Shown: piece by piece, positions 33,201 to 42,038 of the stretch
Position numbering within the stretch: position 1 is the first letter of the stretch
Layout: each line of letters begins with the position of its first letter
Program-made: the position numbers and the translations under genes
The notes under the pieces: model-generated
The model's database searches: none
Told to the model about the DNA's origin: nothing
Seen by the model: only the letters and a program-made list of their open reading frames with translations
Assembly (NCBI RefSeq): GCF_049445855.1
Contig: NZ_JBMSDV010000002.1
Span: 1-64,000 of the forward strand
Direction: 5' to 3'
Length of the DNA stretch: 64,000 bases
Origin: JAGOCV01 sp049445855
Lineage (GTDB): Bacteria; Pseudomonadota; Gammaproteobacteria; Burkholderiales; Burkholderiaceae_C

Positions 33201-35015
33201 CTATGCCAGTTTCAAGTAGGGATTGTTCGGTGGCCGCTCATCGAACAGTTGGCCAGGGTCATCGAGTAAGTAGCCATGCAGCTTGCGCGACTTGCGCGGG
33301 CCGGTGACCTCGCAGGTCCAGATGTTTAAGCTGCTGGGCTGCTTGCGATGGACCTGCAGCTTCTCGAAGCGCTTCTGGACCCATTGCCAGTCGACAACGG
33401 CATCCTGCTTGGCGAGTGCTGGAACTTGAGGATGCTCCTGGACATAGCGCTGAAACACCCCAGGGCTTACCAGGAACACCGTGTCGTCCACGGTATGCAC
33501 CAGTGCCTTGGCATCGTTGAGGATCAGCTTTCGGCTCTGCAAGCCATGCCTAAGCCAGCCCATGAAGTGCTCGCCCGAAGGCTGCTGTGTCGATGCCGAA
33601 GATTTAGACGCTGGCACAGGCAGTACCAGCGAACTCGTTGCGAAGGCCGGGACGGGCTCTGCATCCTGTCGCGTCGCAAGGAGGTGTCCGGAGCCCACCA
33701 TCGCCAGCATGTCTTCCATGACGTCAGGCAGGGGCTGAACTGCGGGCGGTGAAGCCAAGTTAGCGGGGCTGCTGCCTTCCCAAGGTGGCGTCGTCTGTTC
33801 TTCCAAGACAGGCTTCGCGGCAGTCATAGGCGGGGCAGCCTCCGAGCCAGCATCCTTCTCGATTGCCGCAGCGTCGATTGCCACCGTGCCGGTAAACGAT
33901 GCTGGCCGTTCGCCAGCTTCCCAGATCAGCGCGGGAGCTAGACGCAGCAGGGTAAATGAGTGGGACCAGCCGGTCGCACTGGTCACGGTCGCGCGCCAGA
34001 CCGCCTTCCCGTCCGACGTCGGCTGCAATATGCCGTGGTCCTGAAGCACGTTGAACACCGCAGTGTTGTTCGTAGGGATGCCATCGATGCCCTCTGACAG
34101 CAGGTGCGCACGTAGCTTGTCCGAAACCGTCTTGCTCACCAGCCACAAGGCGTCCTCGGTGAGCCAGCCATCGGAGGCTTCGGGCTGGTTCAGCTTCAAC
34201 TCTTCCTTGAGCAGGTAGCGCAACCCGTCCAGCAGCTTGCGTTGCAGCGCGTGCTTGGGGGCGGCCATAGCGCGCGCGGGATCGCCTCCCAACTCTTGGG
34301 CCACGGAAGCGCGGTCGGCCTGTACGACAAGTTCGCCCAGCACGCCGGCGTGCTCGTACTGGCCGGCCAGGACGTAGAGCAGCGGTCCCCACAGGTCGGG
34401 ATAGCCACTGAGCCAGTCCAGGGCATCACGGTCGAGGAGTTGGCGGTAGAGCAAACCTGTCGCAGCGCTGTGGAGCCGATATTCTCGATCGTCGCGGTAG
34501 CGGAAGCGGTATGGCTGGTGCAGCGGGCCGTGCCAGGGGTGCCACAGCGAGCCGTCGGCCAGTTCGACGTGCAGATCGACGGCGATCTTGCCGATGTCGT
34601 GCAGCAGCGCGGCATAAGCGACTGCGGCAGTCCAGGCTTCAGACTGCGCCGCCTGGTCTTCGGGACTGGCGCCAATGGGCAGCAGATGGGACTGCCGCAG
34701 CTTGAGCGCATAGGCGACGATCTCCAACCCGTGATCCAGCATGCCGCCGGGGTAAGCGTGGTGATGGCTTTCCGATGCGGGGAATTGTTGGACCAACTCG
34801 GCGTAGTGCTCCAGCGGCGTGCGGTATAGGGTGGCGAACTGCCGCCGCGACAGCGACGTGCGCTGCCAGATGTGTTCCAGCAGCTTCTGCCGGCGCGGTG
34901 TTGCCAGCAGCGATGCGGCCGATTCGGGCCGCAGCAACCCTTTCGGGAGGTCGGTGGCGGGCGCTGGCGACGGGGCAGCGACCGGGGGCCGTTTTCGCTG
35001 GAACAGAGAGAGCAT
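33201..35015 (-). CDS. MobH-family relaxase (TraI_2 type)
   Basis: The 604-residue protein has the TraI_2 N-terminal domain of ICE relaxases with an HD-hydrolase-like metal site: SESHHHAYPGGMLDHGLEIV near residue 85 and ALLHDIGKIAVDL near 138. After a proline-rich linker (about 380-470) the C-terminal TraI_2_C/DUF1528 domain (MGWLRHGLQSRKLILNDAKALVHTV) ends at 604. It nicks DNA at oriT and leads the strand into the recipient. ATG 35015 is used; the longer frame upstream is basic and unlikely. MobH goes with MPF_G-type systems, as found here. Confidence 0.9.
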   Translation of the reverse strand: MLSLFQRKRPPVAAPSPAPATDLPKGLLRPESAASLLATPRRQKLLEHIWQRTSLSRRQFATLYRTPLEHYAELVQQFPASESHHHAYPGGMLDHGLEIVAYALKLRQSHLLPIGASPEDQAAQSEAWTAAVAYAALLHDIGKIAVDLHVELADGSLWHPWHGPLHQPYRFRYRDDREYRLHSAATGLLYRQLLDRDALDWLSGYPDLWGPLLYVLAGQYEHAGVLGELVVQADRASVAQELGGDPARAMAAPKHALQRKLLDGLRYLLKEELKLNQPEASDGWLTEDALWLVSKTVSDKLRAHLLSEGIDGIPTNNTAVFNVLQDHGILQPTSDGKAVWRATVTSATGWSHSFTLLRLAPALIWEAGERPASFTGTVAIDAAAIEKDAGSEAAPPMTAAKPVLEEQTTPPWEGSSPANLASPPAVQPLPDVMEDMLAMVGSGHLLATRQDAEPVPAFATSSLVLPVPASKSSASTQQPSGEHFMGWLRHGLQSRKLILNDAKALVHTVDDTVFLVSPGVFQRYVQEHPQVPALAKQDAVVDWQWVQKRFEKLQVHRKQPSSLNIWTCEVTGPRKSRKLHGYLLDDPGQLFDERPPNNPYLKLA

Positions 35016-35257
35016 GCGGGTGTCCTGTCGCGGGCCGAGCGGGAGGCCTTTTTGCCTTTTCGGGATAGAGCCTTTCCCCTTGCACCCCATTCCCTTGCCA
35101 TTTCGACCCTTTACAGCCTTTGGGTATAGGGCGACGGGTGCTGACCGTCCACCGCCAATGCGGGTTGCAGCAGGGCCGGATTGATGCAGGAAGGCTGGCT
35201 GTTCACGCCCTACGATGGGCCGATTCTTGGACTCGGAGAACGCCGTGAGGCTTCACG

Positions 35258-35286
35258 TTGACAAAGTAAGGAAATTTCCTTACCAT
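35258..35286 (+). promoter_or_regulatory. Promoter and palindromic operator of the prlF-yhaV pair
   Basis: TTGACA (35258-35263) and TACCAT (35281-35286) are 17 bp apart. The perfect 18-bp palindrome GTAAGGAAATTTCCTTAC (35266-35283) fills the spacer and touches the -10, an ideal site for autorepression by the AbrB-type antitoxin. Confidence 0.75.
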
Positions 35287-35313
35287 GCGGGTATCGCAAT
35301 CAGGAGAGCCGCC

Positions 35314-35631
35314 ATGCCTGCCATCCACGAAGTTGCCACGCTGACCTCCAAAGGCCAGATCACGCTGCCCAAGCCCATCCGGCAGGCGCTCGGCGTCGAT
35401 GCCGGTGGCAAGCTCGCGTTCGATCTGCGGGGCAGCGAAGTCGTCGTCACCCGCGTCGATGCCGAGCATGAGGACCCCGCCATCGGCGCATTCCTGAGCC
35501 TGCTGGCCCGCGACATCGAAGCTGGCCGGAACGTCCAGGGCCTGCCCGAGGATCTGGCCCGCGCCATGCTGGAGCATGCTGGCCACGGTCTGGACCTGGA
35601 CGAGGAGATCGACGGGAAAGTGGAACTCTGA
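35314..35631 (+). CDS. prlF: PrlF-type antitoxin (AbrB/MazE fold)
   Basis: This 105-residue protein starts after AGGAG at 35314. Residues 6-50 form a SpoVT/AbrB swapped-hairpin DNA-binding domain (ATLTSKGQITLPKPIRQALGV), and the C-terminal part is acidic and helical, suited to bind the toxin. It ends with an A overlap into the ATG of the toxin gene (TGATG). It should neutralise YhaV and repress the pair through the palindrome upstream. Confidence 0.88.
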   Translation: MPAIHEVATLTSKGQITLPKPIRQALGVDAGGKLAFDLRGSEVVVTRVDAEHEDPAIGAFLSLLARDIEAGRNVQGLPEDLARAMLEHAGHGLDLDEEIDGKVEL

Positions 35632-36089
35632 TGCAACGGCATGGCTGGACGCTGCTCTTCCACGACTGCGTGATCGAGCAGTTGCAGAAACTGCATGCGA
35701 CCGCGAGGCGCGCGCAGGAGAACGACCCGACGGGCTTCGAGTCCAATGCCAACGTCAAGCTCTTCCGGGCCTTGAGCCAGTTGATCTTGGATGTGGTGCC
35801 AGGCGATCCGGCACGCGACGAGTACCGCCAGGGCAACACCTTGGGACCTGCCCACCGCCACTGGCGAAGGGCCAAGATCGGACGGCGGTTCCGGCTGTTC
35901 TTCCGGTATGACTCGAAGGCGAAGGTCATCGTGTACGCCTGGGTCAACGATGAACAGACCCTGCGGTCTTCGGGTAGCAAATCGGACCCGTATGTCGTGT
36001 TCGAGAAGATGCTCGGGCGCGGGAACCCACCAGACGACTGGCATGCGCTGATACAGGCAAGCAAGCAGGATTGGAGCAAACTGGAATAG
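35631..36089 (+). CDS. yhaV: YhaV-type toxin (RelE superfamily ribonuclease)
   Basis: The 152-residue product matches YhaV: GWTLLFHDCVIEQL at the start, DPARDEYRQGNTLGPAHRHWRRAKIG in the centre, and RFRLFFRYDSKAKVIVYAWVNDEQTLR toward the end, a RelE-like fold with Arg/His catalytic candidates. YhaV cuts mRNA. The pair lies between relaxase and DUF3742 genes inside the ICE, where it would favour retention of the element. Confidence 0.9.
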   Translation: MQRHGWTLLFHDCVIEQLQKLHATARRAQENDPTGFESNANVKLFRALSQLILDVVPGDPARDEYRQGNTLGPAHRHWRRAKIGRRFRLFFRYDSKAKVIVYAWVNDEQTLRSSGSKSDPYVVFEKMLGRGNPPDDWHALIQASKQDWSKLE

Positions 36090-36115
36090 GCATCGCTCAA
36101 TAGCAGGAGACGACC

Positions 36116-36493
36116 ATGAACACCACGACACGCATCCGTACCGCAGAACGACTCGGCCGCACCTTGGGTCGCGGATGGCGTGCCTACGTGCGCGGCGAAC
36201 GCCGGGCATCGAGCTGGTTGGTGTCAAAGGGGGGGGCGGCGGCCGGTGCCACCGCGCTCGTGTGGGTGGTCAAGCTGGTTGCGCTCGGGGTGCTGCTGTA
36301 CACCACCTTCTGGCTGGCGGTGTTGCTACTGCTGGGCGTTGCGGCGGTATGGATGGCTGGCAATTCGGCTAGAGATGAAGACCGCTGGACGCAACAGGAT
36401 GAATTGCGCAATGGCGAGGCGGGCTTTGGCCTGTATTCTTCCAATGGCCAGCGGCTCGACCCTCACGACCCGAACGATCCGTTCGATGACTGA
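36116..36493 (+). CDS. DUF3742 membrane protein
   Basis: This 125-residue protein has a basic N-terminus, two adjacent hydrophobic segments (about 46-85) and an acidic C-terminal tail ending DPHDPNDPFDD. It matches DUF3742, a family found almost only in PFGI/ICEclc-type elements next to the TraG-like gene, as here. Its function is unknown. It follows the yhaV gene by 26 nt and is convergent with the TraG-like gene. Confidence 0.8.
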   Translation: MNTTTRIRTAERLGRTLGRGWRAYVRGERRASSWLVSKGGAAAGATALVWVVKLVALGVLLYTTFWLAVLLLLGVAAVWMAGNSARDEDRWTQQDELRNGEAGFGLYSSNGQRLDPHDPNDPFDD

Positions 36494-36508
36494 GGTTTGG
36501 CCTGTTTG

Positions 36509-38026
36509 TCACAGAACCTTGCCGGCTACCTTGTTTACACCTGACCCGGCGCTATCACGCGCTTCCTTGGAGCCGACAGCAAGGTTCTGAGCAATCACCC
36601 CAGCCTTAACTCCGACCCACCCCAAAGCAGCGACCCAAAACGTCGGCAGGACCAGAAACATCGTGCCTGTGACGAACATCAGGAGCATGTCGCCGAAGGC
36701 GTTGTTCAGCCCCACCAGCGGGTCGAAGTTGGTGTGCGGCCGGTTCCAGCCGAACCCCCAGCCATAAAGTGCGTCCAGGATCGTCGAATCGATCCAGCGC
36801 GCAAGCTGAAACCAGAAATCCGTGAAGAACAGCGCGAACTGCACGACGCTGACCGTGACGACCGTCTTCAAGTCATAGGTGCCCACGACCAGCACGAGCG
36901 GGATGCAGATTACCAATGCCATCTTGAGCAAGGCGAGCACCATCGGCAGCGCCTGCCGCACGACGTCCATCGCGGGAAACGAGGCAATCGCGCCAACTGC
37001 CATTCCAACGTCTCCCGTAGCCCGCGTCACGATGTTTGGCAAGGTCTTGTCGATCTGGCCGCCGTAGTCGGTATAGACGCTGCCTTGGTTCAGCTTCTGC
37101 TGCCGCGGTGACGCGATCGCGCGGATCACCGAATTGTCCACCTCGGCCCGGCTCAGGAAGCCAGCCCAGCCCGCCAGGCGATTGAGCAGGCTCGGGTCCA
37201 CCTGTCCCAGCAGCCGTGCCCGCAGGCCATTGCTGCCATCAGCCCACCATTGCCTGCAGGTCGGGTAGCCACCGCCACTGGATACCTGGGCCAGCCCAGC
37301 GTCGCGGTTGCTGTCATAGGGCCAGTCATCGCGCGGCGTGCTGGAGCGATACGTGTCGTAGTACCCGTTCGTGTCGGTGAAGAACCGCGATCCGATCCAG
37401 GTCACGTCGTGCATCTGCTGCTCATCAAGTTGAGGGCGCTGCATGAACAATTTGGCCCGTGCAGGCCCATAGCAATCCCGAGAGAAATCCGCTACTTCCT
37501 GAGCCAGCACCGGATCATCGATGCGCGTGGCGTCGATCTCCATGCGCATCTGCCGCAGGTCCGTGCCGCACGGGATTGCCGCCACCGAAGCGCCCGTGAC
37601 GGCGCGCGAGAGCGCGTGCATGAACGCCCACCACACCGGCACCTTCGCCGACTGGTTGTTGATGGTGCTGAAGGACTGCGACCAGCCGGTATCCGCGGGC
37701 TGCGCCACGCTGACCTGGCACTGGGCCGAGCGCGAGCTGTCGTACTGGATGGTGTTTAGGTCCACGTCGATGAACGGAATGCCGGCGAACATCACCACCA
37801 CGATGGCGACGAAGACCCGGTTCTCGATGCGGGCGGCGCTCAGCACGCCTTTATTGCCCTCGTCGGCGCCTTCAGCACGAGCTTTCAACCACTCCTGCAC
37901 GACGATGGCGACGAAAGGCAGCGCGAATACCCCGCTGGATACGAGGACCGCCCAGATGCCGTTGTTGACGATCCAGGAAACGAGTGTGAGGTAGTACTCC
38001 AGGTAGTCGGTCGTGAAAAGCGTCAT
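36509..38026 (-). CDS. TraG N-terminal-like conjugation membrane protein
   Basis: The 505-residue protein starts with membrane helices (YYLTLVSWIVNNGIWAVLVSSGVFALPFVAIVVQEW), has a large Cys-containing extracytoplasmic region (about 95-330), and a block of C-terminal helices (about 335-480). This matches the TraG_N-type protein of ICE systems, thought to take part in mating-pair stabilisation or entry exclusion. It is the last gene of the tra run. Confidence 0.85.
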   Translation of the reverse strand: MTLFTTDYLEYYLTLVSWIVNNGIWAVLVSSGVFALPFVAIVVQEWLKARAEGADEGNKGVLSAARIENRVFVAIVVVMFAGIPFIDVDLNTIQYDSSRSAQCQVSVAQPADTGWSQSFSTINNQSAKVPVWWAFMHALSRAVTGASVAAIPCGTDLRQMRMEIDATRIDDPVLAQEVADFSRDCYGPARAKLFMQRPQLDEQQMHDVTWIGSRFFTDTNGYYDTYRSSTPRDDWPYDSNRDAGLAQVSSGGGYPTCRQWWADGSNGLRARLLGQVDPSLLNRLAGWAGFLSRAEVDNSVIRAIASPRQQKLNQGSVYTDYGGQIDKTLPNIVTRATGDVGMAVGAIASFPAMDVVRQALPMVLALLKMALVICIPLVLVVGTYDLKTVVTVSVVQFALFFTDFWFQLARWIDSTILDALYGWGFGWNRPHTNFDPLVGLNNAFGDMLLMFVTGTMFLVLPTFWVAALGWVGVKAGVIAQNLAVGSKEARDSAGSGVNKVAGKVL

Positions 38027-38039
38027 GGCCTCGATCCCC

Positions 38040-38411
38040 TCAAGCGGCCTGCATCAACAAGCTGGCTTCCAGCACGACGATGGCGACGACGCCCGCGATC
38101 TCGCTGCGCATCAGGCGGCGCCGTGCCTGCCCATCTGCCCCGTCCTGGTCTTCGCGCGCCAGCAGCCGGCGGCGCATCCAGAGCCACCCGTAAACCGTGG
38201 CCCCGTACAGACACAGCCGCCACACGAAGAAGTAGCCCGATGCGGCCGCGAGCCACCGCTCCCATCCGGCCACGCTGCCGACCAGGTAGATGCCGGCGAT
38301 GTTGGCACCCACCGCAGCGGCGACGAGCACCACCGCCCACAGCAGCGCCGTCGCCGCGCGCCGGCTGAAGAGCCAGCGCAAGGGGCGCCAGGCCATGCGC
38401 TCCGCGTTCAT
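38040..38411 (-). CDS. ICE membrane protein of unknown function
   Basis: This 123-residue protein has three to four helices (ATALLWAVVLVAAAVGANIAGIYLV; YFFVWRLCLYGATVYGWLW; EIAGVVAIVVLEASLLM) and a basic loop. It starts inside the stop of the PFL_4711-type gene (ATGA overlap). Similar short membrane proteins occur at this place in related ICEs; no function is known. Confidence 0.75.
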   Translation of the reverse strand: MNAERMAWRPLRWLFSRRAATALLWAVVLVAAAVGANIAGIYLVGSVAGWERWLAAASGYFFVWRLCLYGATVYGWLWMRRRLLAREDQDGADGQARRRLMRSEIAGVVAIVVLEASLLMQAA

Positions 38412-39802
38412 GGCCTGGCTCCGGGATTGCCCTTCTGCAACTGGTCAAGGCGGTCGGGTACCGGATCGCCCTCGTAGATGCCGCGCGAGCCGGCCGCCCG
38501 CGTGCCGTGGCGCTGGATGATGGCCATCGGCGAGTTGTTCGCCAGTTCGCGCCGCAGCTCCAATTCCGTCTTCAGGTTGCGGATCTCCCGGTCGAGCGTG
38601 TCGCTCTCATGGTTCACGGCCTGCACCGCAAGTTCGTTGGCTGCGACGTTGGGCTCCTTCTTGCCCGTGAGCAGCGTGCGTTGGAGCAGGAGCGCCTTCT
38701 CCAGCACCGATGACAGCGCCACTTCGGACGCGAGGCGCCGCGCCAGCAGGTCCTGGTCCGGCTCGTCGCGCAGCGCCTCGATCACGCCGCGGGTGATCGG
38801 CAGCGACGTGCTGCCGGCCTCGCGCAAGTTCTCGAAGGTGGTATTACGCGTGCCGGAAACCAGCTCCTGCAAGACCTCCAGCTTGGCTTCGTACTCCTCC
38901 TGGATCAGCGGCGTCAGCCCGACGCCGGGCACCGTCTCGGTCTTAGTGCAGGAGTCGCACGTGCGCTGCACCTGCTCTCCGAGGGCGCGCGTGGCCCATT
39001 CGGTCGCCTGCTGCGGCGACGTCCAGGTCTGGCAGGACAGGCTCGCGCAACTGGTGGACGCGATGGAGGAGGTGTCCGTCACGCCGCGACCGTTGACCAG
39101 GTTGTAGCCCGCGCGGGTGACGTCGCCGACCACCCGGATGGCGGACTGGCCCGCGCCACCGGCATTGCTGCCGCCCACCCAGGGCACGCCGTCGTTGCCG
39201 CGGCGCGTCTCGGCCTGCTCGACGGCCGATACGGCATCGTTGCTGCCAACCGCGTCACGCAGGGCCATGCCTTCGGCCATCTGGCTCCAGCCAAGCTGGC
39301 CACCCGCCGTCTCGGCCATCTTCTCCGCCATGGCGCGGCACGTCAGCTTGGAGCGGTCGAAGTCCAGCCGCGCCTGCAGCACGCCGTTAGTCAGCAGGTT
39401 GTACAGGCCCGGATCGGCGCGCTGAATGATCAGCGCCGGCAGCGATGCAACCGCGCTGGTCGCGCTCTGGATCACGTTGCTCATGATCTGCTGAAAGCCG
39501 TTCGTGATGCCGTTAAGCTGATTGCGCAGCGTGGTCTGGATGCTCATGTCGCCGCAGATCAGGTTGCTGTTCCACCCCACGCCGACCCCGATGGAACGCA
39601 TGCCGGCCGCGCGGCCCATGGACACCGCACTGCCACCGCCGATCGAGTACATGACGTCATCGCCGAGGACGGGGCCGCTGTTCTGGTATCCGACCTGCGC
39701 CCACGCCATGCCGCAGACCAGAGCGAGCGTGCCGGCCAGCGCCGTCGGGCGCAGCAGGCGGCACGCCTTGGCGGAAAGGTTCATCGGTTCAGGACGCTTC
39801 AT
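38408..39802 (-). CDS. ICE conjugation protein, PFL_4711 family
   Basis: This 464-residue exported protein (signal peptide about 1-35, ending GMAWAQ) has SGPVLGDDVMYSIGGGSAVS, several Cys pairs (CASLSCQTW, RTCDSCTKTET) and a long helical C-terminal half. It corresponds to the TIGR03755/PFL_4711 group, a probable TraH-like periplasmic partner of the MPF_G machine. The Dsb-like protein at 42039 may make its disulfides. Confidence 0.87.
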   Translation of the reverse strand: MKRPEPMNLSAKACRLLRPTALAGTLALVCGMAWAQVGYQNSGPVLGDDVMYSIGGGSAVSMGRAAGMRSIGVGVGWNSNLICGDMSIQTTLRNQLNGITNGFQQIMSNVIQSATSAVASLPALIIQRADPGLYNLLTNGVLQARLDFDRSKLTCRAMAEKMAETAGGQLGWSQMAEGMALRDAVGSNDAVSAVEQAETRRGNDGVPWVGGSNAGGAGQSAIRVVGDVTRAGYNLVNGRGVTDTSSIASTSCASLSCQTWTSPQQATEWATRALGEQVQRTCDSCTKTETVPGVGLTPLIQEEYEAKLEVLQELVSGTRNTTFENLREAGSTSLPITRGVIEALRDEPDQDLLARRLASEVALSSVLEKALLLQRTLLTGKKEPNVAANELAVQAVNHESDTLDREIRNLKTELELRRELANNSPMAIIQRHGTRAAGSRGIYEGDPVPDRLDQLQKGNPGARP

Positions 39803-39811
39803 CGTGGCACC

Positions 39812-40762
39812 TCAGAGGAAATCGACGCTGCCCAGGAACACCTGACCGCGGCGTTCGCAGCACGCATAGGGACGCCACAGCGCCCAGGCGTAGTCGCCTT
39901 GCTGGGCCTGGGTCAGCGTGCCGCTGTGCGGGAACACCACGCAGGTGTTGGACAGGCGCGGCGTCAGCTCCTGCCACTTGCCCGTAGAGGCATCACCCTC
40001 CATCAGCTCGCCGGCCGGCCAGTAGCCGTCGCGGGCGTTGGCAAGCAGCGGCTGGTACACGTGGATCTGCCCGCGGCGCGTGACGACATCGCCCGCGCGC
40101 TGGGCCACCACAGCCCCGGATTTTTGGTCGTCGGTCTGGTGCAGGAAGCCGCCGCGCGGATAGACGTTGCCCCAGAGATTCATCGTGGTGCGCGCACCGA
40201 CCTCGCGCATGCCCGGAATCAACGCCTCCGGGTAGGCCATTTCAGGCACGTTGTAGCGCCAAGCCAGCGTGTCCAGCGTGCTGAGTAGATACGGCATGAA
40301 GGCCGTGCCCGCGCCTTGGCAGAAATAGCCCGACGACGATGCGAACTGGTTGAATACCTCGCCGCCAGGATGGCCGATGACATCGCTGTTCTTGAATTTG
40401 GCGAGGTTGTTTTCGTGGTCTTCGTTCGTGGTCCCATCCCCACCTGCCTGTGCGGATGGGTTGGGCGTGCTCATCGCCTGCACTTCGACCCAGGGGTTCT
40501 CCCCGGTGTTGCTGTAGCTGGAGACGACCGCATCGGGCACGTAGTGCCGGACCTTGGTGGACGTGCGCACCGTGCAGCCCGTCCAGGTGCAGTAGAGCCA
40601 GTAGCAGATGCCCACCACCCGGTATTCCAGGCAGTCCGGCGACATGACGGAGGACACGATGGTGGCGGTGTTCAGGGCGTAGCTGCCGGTGGCGCTGACC
40701 AACAGCAGCGAGGCCACGGCGACGCGCAGGCGGCGCAGCAAGTCGAATGGGCGATGGGTCAC
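39812..40762 (-). CDS. ICE conjugation protein, PFL_4710 family (TraU-like)
   Basis: This is a 316-residue exported protein (signal about 1-30). Features are SPDCLEYRVVGICYWLYCTWTGC, then a Cys-rich, aromatic domain ending YACCERRGQVFLGSVDFL, as in TraU/TIGR03756. It starts with GTG at 40762, which overlaps the stop of the preceding gene (GTGA); there is no in-frame ATG in a better place. It is required for mating-pair formation in related systems. Confidence 0.87.
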   Translation of the reverse strand: MTHRPFDLLRRLRVAVASLLLVSATGSYALNTATIVSSVMSPDCLEYRVVGICYWLYCTWTGCTVRTSTKVRHYVPDAVVSSYSNTGENPWVEVQAMSTPNPSAQAGGDGTTNEDHENNLAKFKNSDVIGHPGGEVFNQFASSSGYFCQGAGTAFMPYLLSTLDTLAWRYNVPEMAYPEALIPGMREVGARTTMNLWGNVYPRGGFLHQTDDQKSGAVVAQRAGDVVTRRGQIHVYQPLLANARDGYWPAGELMEGDASTGKWQELTPRLSNTCVVFPHSGTLTQAQQGDYAWALWRPYACCERRGQVFLGSVDFL

Positions 40763-41205
40763 GGCTGCGTCCTCCGGTACTGCTCGATGCGGGACACCGC
40801 CCGGGCCACGTCCGGCTCGCCATAGACCACATAGCGTTGATCTACCACGACGGCCGGGATGGCGGCGACGCCCAGGCTCCATGCATCGGCGACGCCCTGG
40901 TAGGCGGTGCCGATGCGGCGCTGAAGATCGGTGCCGCCTTGGTTCAGTCGTTGCCGGACGATGGCTGCTGCCCGCTCGGGGTCGGCCGGCAGATCCGCGG
41001 AAAGCTCGGCCTCGATCCGGGGCGCTTCGTCCAACTCGATCAGCCGCTCGCCGCCGGCGGTCTTGACCGGGTGGCGGCTGTCGGTGACGACCACCACGTC
41101 GGCGGCGAAGGTGGCCGGGCTGAACACGGCCAGAGATGCCGGCAGCGCCACGGCCAGGCCAAGGGTTCGCCAGCCTGGTGCGAACCGGGTAAAAGCTGCT
41201 GGCAT
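40759..41205 (-). CDS. ICE conjugation protein, PFL_4709 family (TrbC/DUF1525-like)
   Basis: The 148-residue protein has a signal peptide (about 1-35, SPATFAAD), then VVVVTDSRHPV, a helical centre (AAAIVRQRLNQGGTDLQRRI) and VAAIPAVVVDQRYVVYGEPDV, a thioredoxin-like end with a conserved cis-Pro. This fits TIGR03757. It is coupled to the TraU-like gene. Confidence 0.83.
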   Translation of the reverse strand: MPAAFTRFAPGWRTLGLAVALPASLAVFSPATFAADVVVVTDSRHPVKTAGGERLIELDEAPRIEAELSADLPADPERAAAIVRQRLNQGGTDLQRRIGTAYQGVADAWSLGVAAIPAVVVDQRYVVYGEPDVARAVSRIEQYRRTQP

Positions 41206-41368
41206 GTCATGCGCCCCGGAAGTTGATCAGGGCCATAGTCAAACGCCGAACCCCACGCGGCCCCAACAAACAATGCGCATCGCGGCCACCCCGCATACCT
41301 GCTTGCGTCGCTGCGAAGAAAAAGCGGAGGCCGAAGCCTCCGCGCTGATCAACGAAGCAGTGCAACCT

Positions 41369-41863
41369 TTACAGCAGGCCGGACTCCGCAAAGGAGAACG
41401 GGGCACCCTGGCCGACGATGATGTGGTCCAGTACCCGCACATCGATGAGCGCCAGCGCGACCTGCAGTTGCTGGGTCAGCATGCGATCCGCGCTCGACGG
41501 TTCGGAGATGCCCGAGGGGTGCTGGTGGCTGAAGACCACCGCGGCGGCATTCAACTCCAGCACACGCTGCGCGACGACACGCGGATAGACCGATGTCGAG
41601 TTGATCGTGCCCCTGAACAACGGCTCGTAGGCCAGCACCTGGTGCATGCTGTCCAGGAACACAGCGGCGAATATCTCATTGGGCTCAGCGACCAGTTTCA
41701 GACGCAGGTAGTCCCGCACAGCGGCCGGTCGGCTGAGGCACGGTCCAGCTTTGAAGATCCGTCTCTCCAGCAGCACGATGGCTTGCTGGATGATCCAGTC
41801 CTCGTGTTGGGTAGCGATGGCGGAAAGCGACTCCAGGTAGGAGTCATTGACGACGAAAGACAT
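41369..41863 (-). CDS. RadC-family JAB/MPN domain protein
   Basis: This is a 164-residue protein with the MPN+ metal motif FSHQHPSG-N4-PSSAD (HxHPSG...SxxD) near residues 111-126, preceded by FLDSMHQVLAYEPLFRGTIN. This is the short RadC type carried by mobile elements and not the chromosomal RadC with its N-terminal HhH domain. Function in ICEs is unknown. It is set between the PFL_4709 gene and the Dsb-like gene. Confidence 0.88.
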   Translation of the reverse strand: MSFVVNDSYLESLSAIATQHEDWIIQQAIVLLERRIFKAGPCLSRPAAVRDYLRLKLVAEPNEIFAAVFLDSMHQVLAYEPLFRGTINSTSVYPRVVAQRVLELNAAAVVFSHQHPSGISEPSSADRMLTQQLQVALALIDVRVLDHIIVGQGAPFSFAESGLL

Positions 41864-42038
41864 GGCGAACCTCCAGACGGTGAGATCGGAGGGCGCGCGC
41901 CCTGGGAGGGCAAGCCCTCCTGGGGAACGAACAAGGTGCATCCATCACCGCGGTAGCGGTGATCGTTCGCGGCCAGGACGCGAGGCGAACGGGTTGCGGT
42001 CAGCGCAGCGGACTGCGCCGTAGCCTTGAAGACCGGGG

